From Gp22-AA3 sp964384905 (GTDB lineage: Bacteria > Acidobacteriota > Polarisedimenticolia > Gp22-AA2), in the NCBI GenBank assembly GCA_964384905.1, contig CAYLND010000008.1, positions 1 to 52,374 on the forward strand: a stretch of 52,374 nucleotides of DNA, given 5' to 3'. The notes under the pieces are model-generated. The model searched no databases and had not been told where the DNA came from. It saw nothing but the letters and a program-made list of their open reading frames with translations. Shown here piece by piece: positions 33,055 through 42,506 of the stretch. How positions within the stretch are numbered: position 1 is the first letter of the stretch; the number at the start of each line of letters is the position of its first letter. The position numbers were made by a program, and so were the translations under genes.

Positions 33055-35955
33055 CTAACGGTCGGAGTTGTTGCGCGCCTTGTCGACCAGCTTCAGGAAG
33101 GTCGGGTCGCGCCGCAGAGATCTGAGATCCGGGTCGCGCAGCATGCTCTCCGCGTCCGGAAAACCTGACTCGACGGCCCGTCGGAGAAGGTCGAGCGATT
33201 TCGGCCGGTCTCCCCGGAGCGCGCGGCAGCAGCCGGACAGGAACAGAGTCAGCAGCGTCTGCGGACGGTTCGGGCCGAGCACCCGGCGCTGCGCGTCGAG
33301 CGTCCTGCCGAGCAGCGCCTCCGCCTCGTCGAATCGTCGTTGCCGCGCGTAGATCCTGGCCAGGGCGGCCTGACACCCCAGGGCGTCCAGGCTTTCGTCG
33401 CCCTGCACTCGACGCTGAGTCTGCAGGGTCTCCACGAGCAGCTTCTCGGCCTCGGCCTGACGGTCTTCGTCGCTGAGCGCCGCCGCCAGGTTCTGCCTGG
33501 TCTGAAGCGTCAGGGGGTTCTCTACGCCGATCGTCCGGTGTTCGATGTCCAGAGTCTTCTGAAGGATCCCCTGCGCCTCGGAGGCTCGTCCGAGAGCGCG
33601 CACAGCGTCCGCGAGATTGGTCTGGTAGAGGAGCGAATCGTAGTCATCGGGTCCTCGGACGCGCACCTGGATCTCGACCGCCTCCCGGAACAGCGCCTCC
33701 GCCTCGGCGTAGTGTCCGCGCGCGAACAGGGAGGTGGCCAGGTTGTTGACCGTCCCGAGTCGATTGGGGTGGTCCTTGCCCAGGACACGATCCTGGATCG
33801 TGAGCGCCTGCCTGTAGAGCCTCTCGGCATCCACGTGCTGCCCGAGATCAGAGGTCACCCCGGCCACGTTGTTGAGCGATCGCAGGGTGTCAGGGTGCTC
33901 CTCGCCGAGGACGCGCCGCCGGCCGTCGTACACCTGACGATGCAGCGCGGCCGCTTCGGCGTAGCGTCCCTCCGACCAGTAGACGTTGGCCAGGCCGCTC
34001 ATGGCGTCGAGGGTGTCCTTGTGATCGACGCCCTGCACTCTGCGCCGTGCTTCCACCACCTGGTCGAAGAGCTTCTCGGCGTCTGCTCTGCGCCCGAGAT
34101 CGCTATAGAGGTTCGCCAGCAGGGTTGTCGCTTCGAGCGTGTCGGGATGGTCGTCGCCGAGGGCCCTCCGGCGCGTCGCGACGACGTCCCCGCACAACTT
34201 GACTGCTTCGTCGTACCGGCCCTCGGTCTGGTCGATGACCGCCAGATTCTGCATCGACCAGAGAGTGTCGAGGTGGTCCGGTCCGAGGACGCGCCGCCGC
34301 GCCTCGAGCACCTGGCGGTGAATCTCCCCGGCTTCCTTGTAGTGCCCCTGCAGCTGCAGCGCGACCGCCACCCGGTGCATCGACCGCAGCGTGGCGGGAT
34401 CGTCCTTGCCCAGCACCCGGAGCCGGGCCTGCAGAACCTTCCGTTGCAGTCTCTCCTCGTCGGCCTGCCGGCCGAGGAAACGGTAGAGGTAGGCGAGGGC
34501 GTCCTGGGAGTCGAGTGTCGCCGGATCATCCGGTCCGAGGACCTGTTGGCGGATCTGCACGGCCCGCTCGATCAGGGGCTCGGCCTTCGGGTAAAGGCCG
34601 AGGCTGGTGTAGACGCGCCCCATGGTGTCGAGGAGCTGGCCCTCGACCTCCGGCTCGCCGGCCAGCTCCTGCTGGATTTCCAGGACGCCCTTGTCGAGGA
34701 CCTCGCGGGCGGTGATGGAGCTGCCGCGGGCGAGGCTGGGGTCGGAGACCTTGAAGAGGTTGACGAGGAAGTCGGAGACGCGCTCGGCGCGGTTGCGCTC
34801 GCGGGCGATGCGTCGGGCCTGGACCGCCATGGTGGCGGCGAACCCGGCCAGAGCGAGCACGCCCAGCGTCGCCACCGCCACGCCCGGCCGGTGGCGGCGG
34901 ATGAACTTGCCCGCCCGGTAGAGCGTGCTGGGCGGGCCGGCCAGGACCGGCTCGTCGCTCAGGTGCCGGCCGATGTCGGCCGCCAGCTCGGACGGGGAGC
35001 CGTAGCGCCGGGTGCGATCCTTCTCCAGCGCTTTCATGGTGATCCAGTCGAGGTCGCCCTTGAGGAGGCTGACCAGCCGGCCCGGGTCGGTCCTGCGGTT
35101 GCGGGCCGACTCGGTGGAAGCCTCGCCCAGGGTGCTGACCCGCGTGCTGGGGCGCGGCGGGTCGACCTCCCGGATGCGCCGGCGGATCTCGTCGAACCCG
35201 GCCTGCCGCAGCTCACCCGGGTTGAACGGCAGCGCCCCGACCAGGAGCTCGTACAGGATGATCCCCAGGGCGTAGACGTCTGTCCGGGTGTCGACGTCGA
35301 GACCGGTCATCTCGGCCTGCTCGGGGCTCATGTACTCGGGCGTGCCGACCAGCACGCCCATCTCGGTGAACAGGGTCCGTTCGGTCAGACGCTGGGCGAT
35401 CGCCTTGGCGACGCCGAAGTCGATGATCTTGGGGACCGGGTCATCGTCCAGGAGGGACACCAGGACGTTCGACGGCTTCAGGTCGCGGTGGATGACGCCC
35501 TTCTGGTGGGCGTGCTGCACGGCGTCGCACACCTGGGTGAACAGCTCCAGGCGCTCGCGGGTGGTGAGGCGATGGCGGTCGCAGTAGGAGGTGATCGCCT
35601 CGCCCTTGACGTACTCCATGGCGAAGAAAGGGAGGCCGCGCGGGGTCTCGCCGGCGTCGAACACCCGGGCGATGCCGGGATGATCCATCAGCGCCAGGGC
35701 CTGGCGCTCGGCCTCGAAGCGGCCGACGACCTGACGGGTGTCCATGCCGGCCTTGATCACCTTCAGGGCCACCTGCCGGCGGATCGGCGCCGCCTGCTCC
35801 GCCAGCCACACCTCTCCCATCCCGCCCTCGCCGATCTTCCGGAGAAGACGGTACGCCCCGATCGCCTCCGCGGCCGTCACCCCCGACGCCGACGTGTGCG
35901 TCCTCGGCGCGGAGGAGTCCGGGGGACGATCGTCCTCGGGCGACTGGTCCGACAT
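33055..35955 (-). CDS. Ser/Thr protein kinase with C-terminal TPR array
   Basis: 966 residues. The kinase domain (about 35-300) has GEGGMGEVW, ALKVI (K65), HRDLKPSNV (156-164) and DFGVAK (179-184), so all catalytic residues are present. One membrane helix lies near 365 (VAVATLGVLALAGFAATMA). The rest is about ten TPRs of kinesin-light-chain type. Such receptor-like kinases are abundant in Acidobacteriota and Planctomycetota. The TPRs, likely extracytoplasmic, would sense or bind a partner. It converges on the M23 gene with a 32-nt gap. The 176 nt upstream (to 36131) show no gene or clear promoter. Confidence 0.9.
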   Translation of the reverse strand: MSDQSPEDDRPPDSSAPRTHTSASGVTAAEAIGAYRLLRKIGEGGMGEVWLAEQAAPIRRQVALKVIKAGMDTRQVVGRFEAERQALALMDHPGIARVFDAGETPRGLPFFAMEYVKGEAITSYCDRHRLTTRERLELFTQVCDAVQHAHQKGVIHRDLKPSNVLVSLLDDDPVPKIIDFGVAKAIAQRLTERTLFTEMGVLVGTPEYMSPEQAEMTGLDVDTRTDVYALGIILYELLVGALPFNPGELRQAGFDEIRRRIREVDPPRPSTRVSTLGEASTESARNRRTDPGRLVSLLKGDLDWITMKALEKDRTRRYGSPSELAADIGRHLSDEPVLAGPPSTLYRAGKFIRRHRPGVAVATLGVLALAGFAATMAVQARRIARERNRAERVSDFLVNLFKVSDPSLARGSSITAREVLDKGVLEIQQELAGEPEVEGQLLDTMGRVYTSLGLYPKAEPLIERAVQIRQQVLGPDDPATLDSQDALAYLYRFLGRQADEERLQRKVLQARLRVLGKDDPATLRSMHRVAVALQLQGHYKEAGEIHRQVLEARRRVLGPDHLDTLWSMQNLAVIDQTEGRYDEAVKLCGDVVATRRRALGDDHPDTLEATTLLANLYSDLGRRADAEKLFDQVVEARRRVQGVDHKDTLDAMSGLANVYWSEGRYAEAAALHRQVYDGRRRVLGEEHPDTLRSLNNVAGVTSDLGQHVDAERLYRQALTIQDRVLGKDHPNRLGTVNNLATSLFARGHYAEAEALFREAVEIQVRVRGPDDYDSLLYQTNLADAVRALGRASEAQGILQKTLDIEHRTIGVENPLTLQTRQNLAAALSDEDRQAEAEKLLVETLQTQRRVQGDESLDALGCQAALARIYARQRRFDEAEALLGRTLDAQRRVLGPNRPQTLLTLFLSGCCRALRGDRPKSLDLLRRAVESGFPDAESMLRDPDLRSLRRDPTFLKLVDKARNNSDR

Positions 35956-36131
35956 GGCCGGAGCCCCGCCAGGTGCCGATCAACGTGAGGAAGCATGCGC
36001 GAGCGGAGAGGTTCGATCCCGATCCTGTCGAACACCCTGCGGTCCGGGGTACCCCCGCCCCCCCCTCGCTGGTTTCGATGGCTGTCAATCTACCACAGCC
36101 CGCCTCGGCGTGCGGCCGGCCGGGCCCGGGC

Positions 36132-36653
36132 TCAATCGGGCTTGCCGTTCCCGCCCAGCATCCGGAGGACGCGCGGAGTGAAGTGGAAGATCAGCCGGCC
36201 TGCGCCGGGACGGGGCGCCCCCTCGAAATCGATCCGGCACAGACCGCCCTTCTTGAACTCCAGCGACAGATCCGAGCGCGGCTCGACGATCATCGCGCCG
36301 GCCAGGCGCGACAGGTCGGGCTCGTGCCCGACCAGGAGAACGGAGGAGTCGGCCGGGATCGAGGCGAGCGCCGTCAGGACGCCGCCGGCGCCGCCGCCGG
36401 GAGACAGGGGGCGCAGGGCGCGGCGCGGCGGACGGGGGCGGAACGACGTGGCGACGACGCGGGCGGTCTGCCGGGTCCGCACCAGAGGCGAGGTCAGGAT
36501 GAGATCGAACCGCAGCTCCAGGCGCCGCATGCCGCGCGCGGCGCGCGCCATCTTGCGTCGTCCCTCGCGGGTGAGAGGACGGTCGGAGTCGACGGGATAG
36601 CGCTGCGGATCGCGCGGGCCGGCAATGGCGTGGCGGAGCAGGTAGATCCGCAT
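36132..36653 (-). CDS. sixA: SixA-type phosphohistidine phosphatase
   Basis: 173 residues of the histidine-phosphatase superfamily: LLRHAIAGPRD carries the catalytic RH, and LLVGHEPDLS the second His. SixA dephosphorylates phosphohistidine, for example on HPt domains or PtsN-type proteins. It lies 24 nt after the second thymidylate-kinase-like gene on the same strand, probably in one operon under the Pho box at 38253. SixA next to CHAD and Ppx is a recurring combination in bacteria and is linked to phosphate metabolism. Confidence 0.85.
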   Translation of the reverse strand: MRIYLLRHAIAGPRDPQRYPVDSDRPLTREGRRKMARAARGMRRLELRFDLILTSPLVRTRQTARVVATSFRPRPPRRALRPLSPGGGAGGVLTALASIPADSSVLLVGHEPDLSRLAGAMIVEPRSDLSLEFKKGGLCRIDFEGAPRPGAGRLIFHFTPRVLRMLGGNGKPD

Positions 36654-36677
36654 CGCGGCGGGCGGCCGGGGCCGCGC

Positions 36678-37520
36678 TCAGTCCTGCGACGGGCCGCGGG
36701 CGGCGCGGGCGGGAGCTTCTTCCGCGTAGCGCGGCGCGGGCGCCGGCTCGGCTTCGTCCTCCTCGGCCTCGAACAGCAGCGGGCGGAGGGTGTCGAGGCT
36801 CGAGGACAGCACCTGCATGCGGCGGTCGTCCAGGAGCGCCTGCACCCGGCGCCGGATGCGCGCCTGGATCTCGTCGACGCCGAGCGTGGCGTCCACCGTG
36901 ACGAAGTCGAAGTCCCGGGCCATCCTGTTGTACTGGCGGATCAGACGCCACTGGTACTTCCGGAACGATTCGAAGAGATCGGTCCCGAGATGCATGTCCA
37001 TCCCGGACTCCCAGTAGTCGATGCCCCGGCTCCTGAGCACCCGCCGCACCAGCGTGTCGGCGTCGGTCCGGAGGTACAGCGTCAGATCGGGGACCAGGGC
37101 GAAGCCGAAGACGCTGCGGATCCAGTCCGGGTCGGCGCCGCGCACCACGCTGCGGGCGAAGGCGGTGAACACGTACCGGTCGGCCAGGACCACGAACCCG
37201 GAGCGCAGCGCCGGCAGGATGATCTTCTCCAGGCGGTCGGCGAAGTCGGTGGCGTACAGCAGGCTGAAGGTGAGCTGGTTCAGGTTGTGCCCCGCCTTGG
37301 CCGCGCCGATGGTCTCGGACATCAGCTCGGAGCGCGTCCAGCCGGTCTCGATGACCCCGTAACCCTGGACCTCGAGCCACTCCTTCAGCAAGGCCACCTG
37401 GGTGGTGCGGCCGACGCCGTCGGTGCCCTCGAGGGTGATCAGCGTGCCCTTGAGATCGCGGACGTCGGCGTACGGCAGGCCGTGACCGAAGAACTTCGCG
37501 CCGTCCTTGCCCGGATTCAT
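36678..37520 (-). CDS. Thymidylate-kinase-like protein with altered Walker A
   Basis: 280 residues, P-loop of the thymidylate kinase family. The P-loop reads EGTDGVGRTTQ, with Arg where the catalytic Lys of GxxGxGKST should be. LADRYVFTAFARS is the family DRY motif. It clearly resembles its neighbour at 37517 (TFSLLYATDFADRL against TFSLLHATDFADRL), so the pair arose by duplication. It overlaps that gene by 4 nt (ATGA). A C-terminal Glu/Ala/Pro-rich tail of about 45 residues is extra. It may be a pseudokinase or regulatory partner. True dTMP phosphorylation is doubtful. Confidence 0.8.
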   Translation of the reverse strand: MNPGKDGAKFFGHGLPYADVRDLKGTLITLEGTDGVGRTTQVALLKEWLEVQGYGVIETGWTRSELMSETIGAAKAGHNLNQLTFSLLYATDFADRLEKIILPALRSGFVVLADRYVFTAFARSVVRGADPDWIRSVFGFALVPDLTLYLRTDADTLVRRVLRSRGIDYWESGMDMHLGTDLFESFRKYQWRLIRQYNRMARDFDFVTVDATLGVDEIQARIRRRVQALLDDRRMQVLSSSLDTLRPLLFEAEEDEAEPAPAPRYAEEAPARAARGPSQD

Positions 37521-38197
37521 GAGGCCTCCGCCAGACCGGGCTCGCGATCGAGCCGGGCCACGATGGACCTGACCTGCTGCTGCTGGCTGTCGATGCTGCG
37601 CGTGCCGTCGATCACGCGGAAGCCGAACTCCTCGCTGATCCGGTCGTACTCCTCGATGACCCGCCCCTGGAACCTGCGGAAGCTCTCCACCGGGTCGGGG
37701 CTGAGGCCGAGATCCATGCCGGCCTCGTAGAACTTGATCTTCGCCCGGGAGCTCAGGATGCGGCTCACGGCGACGTCGATCGGCACGCGGAAGTAGAACG
37801 TCACGTCCGGCTTCACCGCGAAGGAATACAGATCGCGCGCCCAGCGCGGATCGACGCCGCGGGCGCTGTCCCGGGCGAAGGCGGTATAGATGTACCGATC
37901 GGCGAGGACGGTGATCCCCGACTTCAGGTACGGGATGATGCGGTAGGTCAGCCGGTCGGCGAAATCGGTGGCGTGCAGCAGACTGAACGTGGTCGGGGTG
38001 AGGAGGTTCTTCTTCTTGCCGCGCTTGGTCGCCTGCCGAACCAGATCGGAGGAGTTCCATTCCGTGAACACCACCTGGTGTCCGCGCGCCTGCAGCCACT
38101 TGTGCAGCAACTGGATCTGGGTGCTCTTGCCGGAGCCGTCGATCCCCTCGACGACAATCAACCTGCCCCGACGGAGCGCTGGTCGGCCGTACGCCAT
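37517..38197 (-). CDS. Thymidylate-kinase-like nucleotide kinase
   Basis: 226 residues with an intact P-loop, EGIDGSGKSTQ, and LADRYIYTAFARD. The family moves phosphate from ATP to dTMP. This member differs from housekeeping Tmk by an insertion with KRGKKKN after the WNSSDL segment. Its neighbours are SixA, CHAD and Ppx, not DNA-replication genes as usual for tmk. The gene lies about 20 nt from a -10 (TATACT) behind a Pho box, so induction by phosphate limitation is likely. It could phosphorylate a nucleotide other than dTMP. Confidence 0.82.
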   Translation of the reverse strand: MAYGRPALRRGRLIVVEGIDGSGKSTQIQLLHKWLQARGHQVVFTEWNSSDLVRQATKRGKKKNLLTPTTFSLLHATDFADRLTYRIIPYLKSGITVLADRYIYTAFARDSARGVDPRWARDLYSFAVKPDVTFYFRVPIDVAVSRILSSRAKIKFYEAGMDLGLSPDPVESFRRFQGRVIEEYDRISEEFGFRVIDGTRSIDSQQQQVRSIVARLDREPGLAEAS

Positions 38198-38223
38198 CCT
38201 CTTCCCGGTGATATGAGGGGCTT

Positions 38224-38268
38224 AGTATACAGGATAATTTTCGGGCCGCAATGTGACGGACATGTGAC
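38224..38268 (-). promoter_or_regulatory. Pho box and -10 before the thymidylate-kinase pair
   Basis: On the minus strand the repeat reads TGTCACATGTCCGTCACAT, very near the enterobacterial Pho box: cores at 38268-38264 and 38257-38253, 11 bp apart. TATACT (38229-38224) is 23 nt past the last core. The CHAD gene diverges from the same 145-nt region. Confidence 0.75.
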
Positions 38269-38329
38269 AAATTGGGAAAATCGACGTAGAAATGGATGAC
38301 CGACCCGCTCCTAACCCCAAACGATGCTG

Positions 38330-38335
38330 TATGAT
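38330..38335 (+). promoter_or_regulatory. Possible -10 (TATGAT) for CHAD-ppx
   Basis: TGTATGAT has an extended -10 look and sits 6 nt before the ATG at 38342. If used, the transcript would be near leaderless from 38342; if translation starts at the ATG at 38324 this is coding instead. Confidence 0.3.
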
Positions 38336-38341
38336 GCGCTC

Positions 38342-39262
38342 ATGAAAGAGGCGTCCGGATCGCAGCGCGGAAAGGCGGCCGCCGAACCGGTCGCGCCGGG
38401 CCGTCAGATTCGGAAGATCCTCCTCGAGCGGGGTCGCAGGGTGCTCAAGGCGCGCCGGCTCGTTCTCAGGACGGCCGCCCCGGGCGCGATCCACGATCTG
38501 CGGGTCGCCACGCGCCGGCTGCAGGCGGCGATCGATCTGTTCGCTGCCCACCTGCCCGAGAGGCCGAGGCGCCGGCTCGAGCGCCGGGCGCGCGCCATAA
38601 GGAGACGCCTCGGCGCGCTGCGCAACGCCTTCGTCCTCCGCGACCTGCTCCCGCGCATCACCTCGCGCCTGCCTGTCGGAGAAAAGAGATGCGCCTCCGC
38701 TCTGGCGCGCCGCCTCGAGAAGACGATCGCGGAGGGCCGGCGAGCCGGACGGCGGGACGGGCTTCCCGGACTGCGCAAGCGTTTGAGAAGACTGCTGCGC
38801 GCGCCTGCCGGCGCCTCCACGACCCCGGACCGCCCGCTCACGGCCGGTGTTCCTCCCGCGGACTCCCTGGAGCACGCCTGCCGCGAGGCGAACGGACAGG
38901 ACGTCGAGGCGATGCACCGTCTGAGGATTGCGGTCAAACGTCACCGGTACACGCTCGAGATCCTGTCGGAGGCGGGACAGAGCGGTCTGCGTCCGGCCAT
39001 CCGCCAGGCGCGCGCCCTGCAAGGCGATCTCGGCGGTCTGCACGACCTCGACCTCCTGATCGACCTGGTGCACCGGGAAGCCTATCGGCCCGGCGCCGGC
39101 CCGCTGCTGCGGCGTCTCCTGCGGCATCGCAGCCGTCGCGCCGAGGCGGTGACCCGGAGGCTGTCGCGCTTCCGGTCGGCCGGCGGGGCCGCCTCGACGG
39201 TCAGGCGATCGCCCCGTCGCGCGGGGTCGCGCGCGGTGACGGGTCCGATGGTGGCCGCATGA
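38342..39262 (+). CDS. CHAD-domain protein
   Basis: 306 residues (an ATG at 38324 adds six). Helical, with the conserved basic/His pattern of CHAD: AIHDLRVATRRLQAAIDLF near 60 and AMHRLRIAVKRHRYTLEIL near 195. CHAD domains bind polyphosphate through rows of Lys, Arg and His and are often encoded beside Ppx or polyphosphate kinase. The 3' end overlaps ppx by 4 nt (ATGA), supporting joint translation. Very Arg-rich, as the family requires. Confidence 0.9.
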   Translation: MKEASGSQRGKAAAEPVAPGRQIRKILLERGRRVLKARRLVLRTAAPGAIHDLRVATRRLQAAIDLFAAHLPERPRRRLERRARAIRRRLGALRNAFVLRDLLPRITSRLPVGEKRCASALARRLEKTIAEGRRAGRRDGLPGLRKRLRRLLRAPAGASTTPDRPLTAGVPPADSLEHACREANGQDVEAMHRLRIAVKRHRYTLEILSEAGQSGLRPAIRQARALQGDLGGLHDLDLLIDLVHREAYRPGAGPLLRRLLRHRSRRAEAVTRRLSRFRSAGGAASTVRRSPRRAGSRAVTGPMVAA

Positions 39263-40857
39263 AGAAATCGGTCCTGGGAGTGATCGACATCGGCTCGAAC
39301 ACCATCCGGTCGCTGATCGTCGAGGCGGGCTCCGACGGAGCGCTGCGCACCCTGGACGACGAGCGGGAAGTGGCGCGCCTGGCGGCGGGTCTCAACCGCC
39401 AGGGGCGGCTGTCGCGCGCCGCCGTCGGGCGCGCCGTCACGGCGCTGCACCGGATGGCCGAGATCGCGCGCGGCCGGGGCGTCGAAGGAATGTCCGTCGT
39501 CGCCACCAGCGCCATCCGGAACGCCGCCAACCGAAAGCAGTTCGTCGCCCGCGTGCGCGCCGAGACCGGGCTGCGCGTGAGGGTGATCTCCGAGCAGGAG
39601 GAGGCCGAGCTGGCGTTCGAGAGCGCGGCGCGCAGTTTCGATCTCGGCGACCATCCCTGCGCGGTCGCCGACGTCGGCGGCGGCAGCACCGAGGTGATCC
39701 TGGCGCTCGGCAGCCACATCCAGCAGGTGCACTCTCTGAAGCTGGGGGCCGTCGTCCTCACCGAGGAGTGCCCGGCGTCCGACCCGGTGCGGCGGCGCGA
39801 GTTCAAGGCGATGCGCCGCCGGGTCCGGCGGGCGATCGAGGCGGCCGGCATCGAAGCCGACCCGCCGCCGCAGTTCCTGATCGCGTCGGGCGGCACCGCC
39901 GCCACGGTGGCGCAGATGGCGATGGCGCGCCAGGGCCTGGCGGGCCGGCCGGTCCAGGGCTTCGAGATGACGCAGGCGGAGCTGCTGCACCTGCGGGAGG
40001 CGCTCCTGCGCCGCGGGCTGGCCGAGCGCCGCGCCATGCCCGGGCTGTCGCCCGACCGGGCCGACATCATCATCGCCGGAGTGGTGATCCTGTACGAGCT
40101 GCTGGCCCGGTTGAAGGTGAACACCCTGCGCGTCAGCGCGCACGGCATCCGGCACGCGCTCCTGAACCGCATGATCTCCCGGCGCTTCCGGACCGTCGAG
40201 CCGCCGGCGCGGCCCCGCCGGCTGGCCGCCGCCGAGGCGTTCGCGCGCTCTCTGCACGTCGAGGAGGCGCACGGCCGCCAGGTGCAGCGTCTGGCCGTGT
40301 CGCTGTTCGACCAGCTGTCGGGCCCGCTCGGCATCGATCCGGACGCGCGCGATCTCCTGGCGTCGGCGGCGCTCCTGCACGACGTCGGCTACGTCGTGGC
40401 GTTCCGCGGCCACCACAAGCATACGTACAGGTTGATTGCGCACGCGCAGCTCGACGGGTTCACGCCGCGCGAGCGCGAGATGATCGCCCTGACGGCGCGC
40501 TACCATCGCCGGTCGGGGCCGAAGAGGAGCCACCGTGGCTGGGCCGCCCTCGGCCGCGCCGATCGCTGGATGGTGCGCCGGCTGGCCGCGCTCCTGCGCA
40601 TCGCCGACGCTCTCGACCGGCGCCACTCGCAGCGCGTCCTCGACGTCCGCTGCCGTCTGACCCGCCGGCGGGCCCATTTCGCCGTCCTGTCGAGCCTCGA
40701 GCCGGCGGTGGAGATGCACGCCGCCGAGGTGAAATCGAACCTGTTCCGGAAGGTGTTCGAGCGCGACGTCCGCTTCGCCCCGCTCCGGGCCCGCAAGGCC
40801 GAGCGCGAGCCCGCCTCCCCGCCGAAGCTCCGCCTGCTGCGCCGCCTGACCGCCTGA
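39259..40857 (+). CDS. ppx: Exopolyphosphatase/pppGpp phosphohydrolase (Ppx/GppA)
   Basis: 532 residues. The actin-like phosphatase core begins GVIDIGSNTIRSLI and contains ADVGGGSTEV and FLIASGGTAATV, the nucleotide/phosphate loops. The C-terminal part has an HD-like domain, with LLHDVGYVVAFRGHHKH near 370. Ppx releases phosphate from polyphosphate ends, and GppA removes phosphate from pppGpp; sequence alone does not separate them, but coupling to CHAD favours polyphosphate. Full length for the family. Confidence 0.92.
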   Translation: MKKSVLGVIDIGSNTIRSLIVEAGSDGALRTLDDEREVARLAAGLNRQGRLSRAAVGRAVTALHRMAEIARGRGVEGMSVVATSAIRNAANRKQFVARVRAETGLRVRVISEQEEAELAFESAARSFDLGDHPCAVADVGGGSTEVILALGSHIQQVHSLKLGAVVLTEECPASDPVRRREFKAMRRRVRRAIEAAGIEADPPPQFLIASGGTAATVAQMAMARQGLAGRPVQGFEMTQAELLHLREALLRRGLAERRAMPGLSPDRADIIIAGVVILYELLARLKVNTLRVSAHGIRHALLNRMISRRFRTVEPPARPRRLAAAEAFARSLHVEEAHGRQVQRLAVSLFDQLSGPLGIDPDARDLLASAALLHDVGYVVAFRGHHKHTYRLIAHAQLDGFTPREREMIALTARYHRRSGPKRSHRGWAALGRADRWMVRRLAALLRIADALDRRHSQRVLDVRCRLTRRRAHFAVLSSLEPAVEMHAAEVKSNLFRKVFERDVRFAPLRARKAEREPASPPKLRLLRRLTA

Positions 40858-40889
40858 ACCTTCCGGAATCCCGCCGGCGAGTCGCGGCG

Positions 40890-42506
40890 TCAGTTCGGCG
40901 AAGGCTCGATCGGCGCCGGGGACTGCACAGGCGCAGCCACCGGGTGAACGGATAGGTCGCCCGAAATCCGCCGCAGGACGACGCGGTTGTTCTTCGCCTT
41001 TTCTTCCGGCGTGTCGTCCGCGGCGATGAAATCGACGGCTCCCTTGCCGACCGCGTCGATCCGATCGGCGGCGACGCCGCGCGCCACGAAGATCGCCTTG
41101 ATCGCCTCGGCCCGCTTCCTGGCCAGGCTCCGCTGCGCCGCCGCCGGGCCGGCGTCGGTGTAGACGTCGATCTCGATCCGGAGGTCCGACCAGTACAGGA
41201 GCGCCTCCGCGGCGAGACCGGCCCAGGCGTCGGCGCCGGGGTACAGCTCGACCCCCTTCAGGAAGACGACGTTCTCGAGGATCTGCGGCCCGTCCCGATC
41301 GAGACGCACCCTGGGGCAGCCGTCCTTGTCGTGCAGCAGTCCGGGGATCGAACCGGGGCAGGCGTCGAGACCGTCGTACACGCCGTCGCCGTCGGAGTCG
41401 ATCGGGCAGCCCGACGCGTCGACCACGGCGCCGGCCGGCGTGCGGGGGCACTTGTCGAGACCGGCCGGCACGCCGTCGCCGTCCGGGTCGTGCGTGCAGC
41501 CCGGAGTCTCGGTCCCCAGCGCGTCGACCTGCGCCCCATGCACCGTGCCGGGGCAGCGGTCCAGACCGTCCGGGATGCCGTCGCCGTCCTCGTCCGACGG
41601 GCAGCCGTGCGCGTCGACCGTCGAGCCGGGGATCGTCCCGGGGCAGGTGTCCAGGGCGTCGACCACCTTGTCGCCGTCCTCGTCGGTCGGGCAGCCGCTG
41701 GCGTCCACCTTCCAGCCCGCCGGCGTCCGGGGGCACAGGTCGAGCCCCTCGGGGACGCCGTCGTTATCGAGATCGTACGGGCAGCCGGACGCGTCGACCA
41801 GCGCCCCGGGCGGCGTGCCGGCGCACCGGTCGGAGAAATCGATCACCCCGTCCCGGTCGCTGTCGGGTGGCTCGCGATGGTTCAGCTCGAAGGCGACGCC
41901 GAAGGTCGCCTGCTGGTTGATCTGGATCTGCTCGAACGACGATTCCCCGGTGTACTCGAAGCGCAGGGCGACGTAGCGCGTCAGGAACTGCCGCAGGCCG
42001 GCGCCGAAGATCACCGTGCCCTGCGACAGGCTGCCGCGCTGGCCCTCCTGGAGCGCCGGGTCGGAATAGAAGCGCAGGCGGCCGAAGCCGGTCACCATGT
42101 AGGGAGAGAAGCGCCGGCCGTGCTGGCGCGGCTCGATCAGAAGACGCGCCTGCAGCGATTCGCTGCGCACCGACAGCGGGCCGGTGTTGGACGCGATGCT
42201 CGGGCCGCTGAACAGCGTGCTGCCGCGGTCGGTCAGATCGCCGCCCGGAGCGCGCTGGAACGAGGCCTCCAGCGTCAGCGTCGGAGTGATCCGCGTGCCG
42301 ATCCGCAGACCGTAGGGATCGGCGCTCGGCACCCCGTACGAACGATCGTACCGGTAGGTGCCGTAGAACAGGGTGACGACCGCGTCGTTCCTCAGCCAGG
42401 ACTCGTCGGCCCCGCTGGTGTCGGCGGCCCGGACGGCGCCGGCGCCCAGACCAAGCGGGGCGGCGAGAAGGGCGGCAGCGACGAGCGACCGGACGAGGCG
42501 CCGCAT
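40890..42506 (-). CDS. OmpA-family protein with thrombospondin type-3 repeats
   Basis: 538 residues: signal peptide, an eight-strand-type beta-barrel (about 35-215), six type-3 repeats with DxDxDG calcium motifs (DRDGVIDFSDRC, DNDGVPEGLDLC and so on), then an OmpA C-terminal peptidoglycan-binding domain (VVFLKGVELYPGAD, EIDVYTDAG, IDAVGKGAVDFI, AKNNRVVLR). It anchors the outer membrane to the wall. The ATG overlaps the stop of the upstream TonB receptor gene by one base (TGATG), so both are made together. Confidence 0.88.
   Translation of the reverse strand: MRRLVRSLVAAALLAAPLGLGAGAVRAADTSGADESWLRNDAVVTLFYGTYRYDRSYGVPSADPYGLRIGTRITPTLTLEASFQRAPGGDLTDRGSTLFSGPSIASNTGPLSVRSESLQARLLIEPRQHGRRFSPYMVTGFGRLRFYSDPALQEGQRGSLSQGTVIFGAGLRQFLTRYVALRFEYTGESSFEQIQINQQATFGVAFELNHREPPDSDRDGVIDFSDRCAGTPPGALVDASGCPYDLDNDGVPEGLDLCPRTPAGWKVDASGCPTDEDGDKVVDALDTCPGTIPGSTVDAHGCPSDEDGDGIPDGLDRCPGTVHGAQVDALGTETPGCTHDPDGDGVPAGLDKCPRTPAGAVVDASGCPIDSDGDGVYDGLDACPGSIPGLLHDKDGCPRVRLDRDGPQILENVVFLKGVELYPGADAWAGLAAEALLYWSDLRIEIDVYTDAGPAAAQRSLARKRAEAIKAIFVARGVAADRIDAVGKGAVDFIAADDTPEEKAKNNRVVLRRISGDLSVHPVAAPVQSPAPIEPSPN

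Noticed and set aside
33340..35988. 882-codon plus-strand frame opposite the Ser/Thr kinase
   Set aside because: Mirror of the kinase gene, with no recognised domain.
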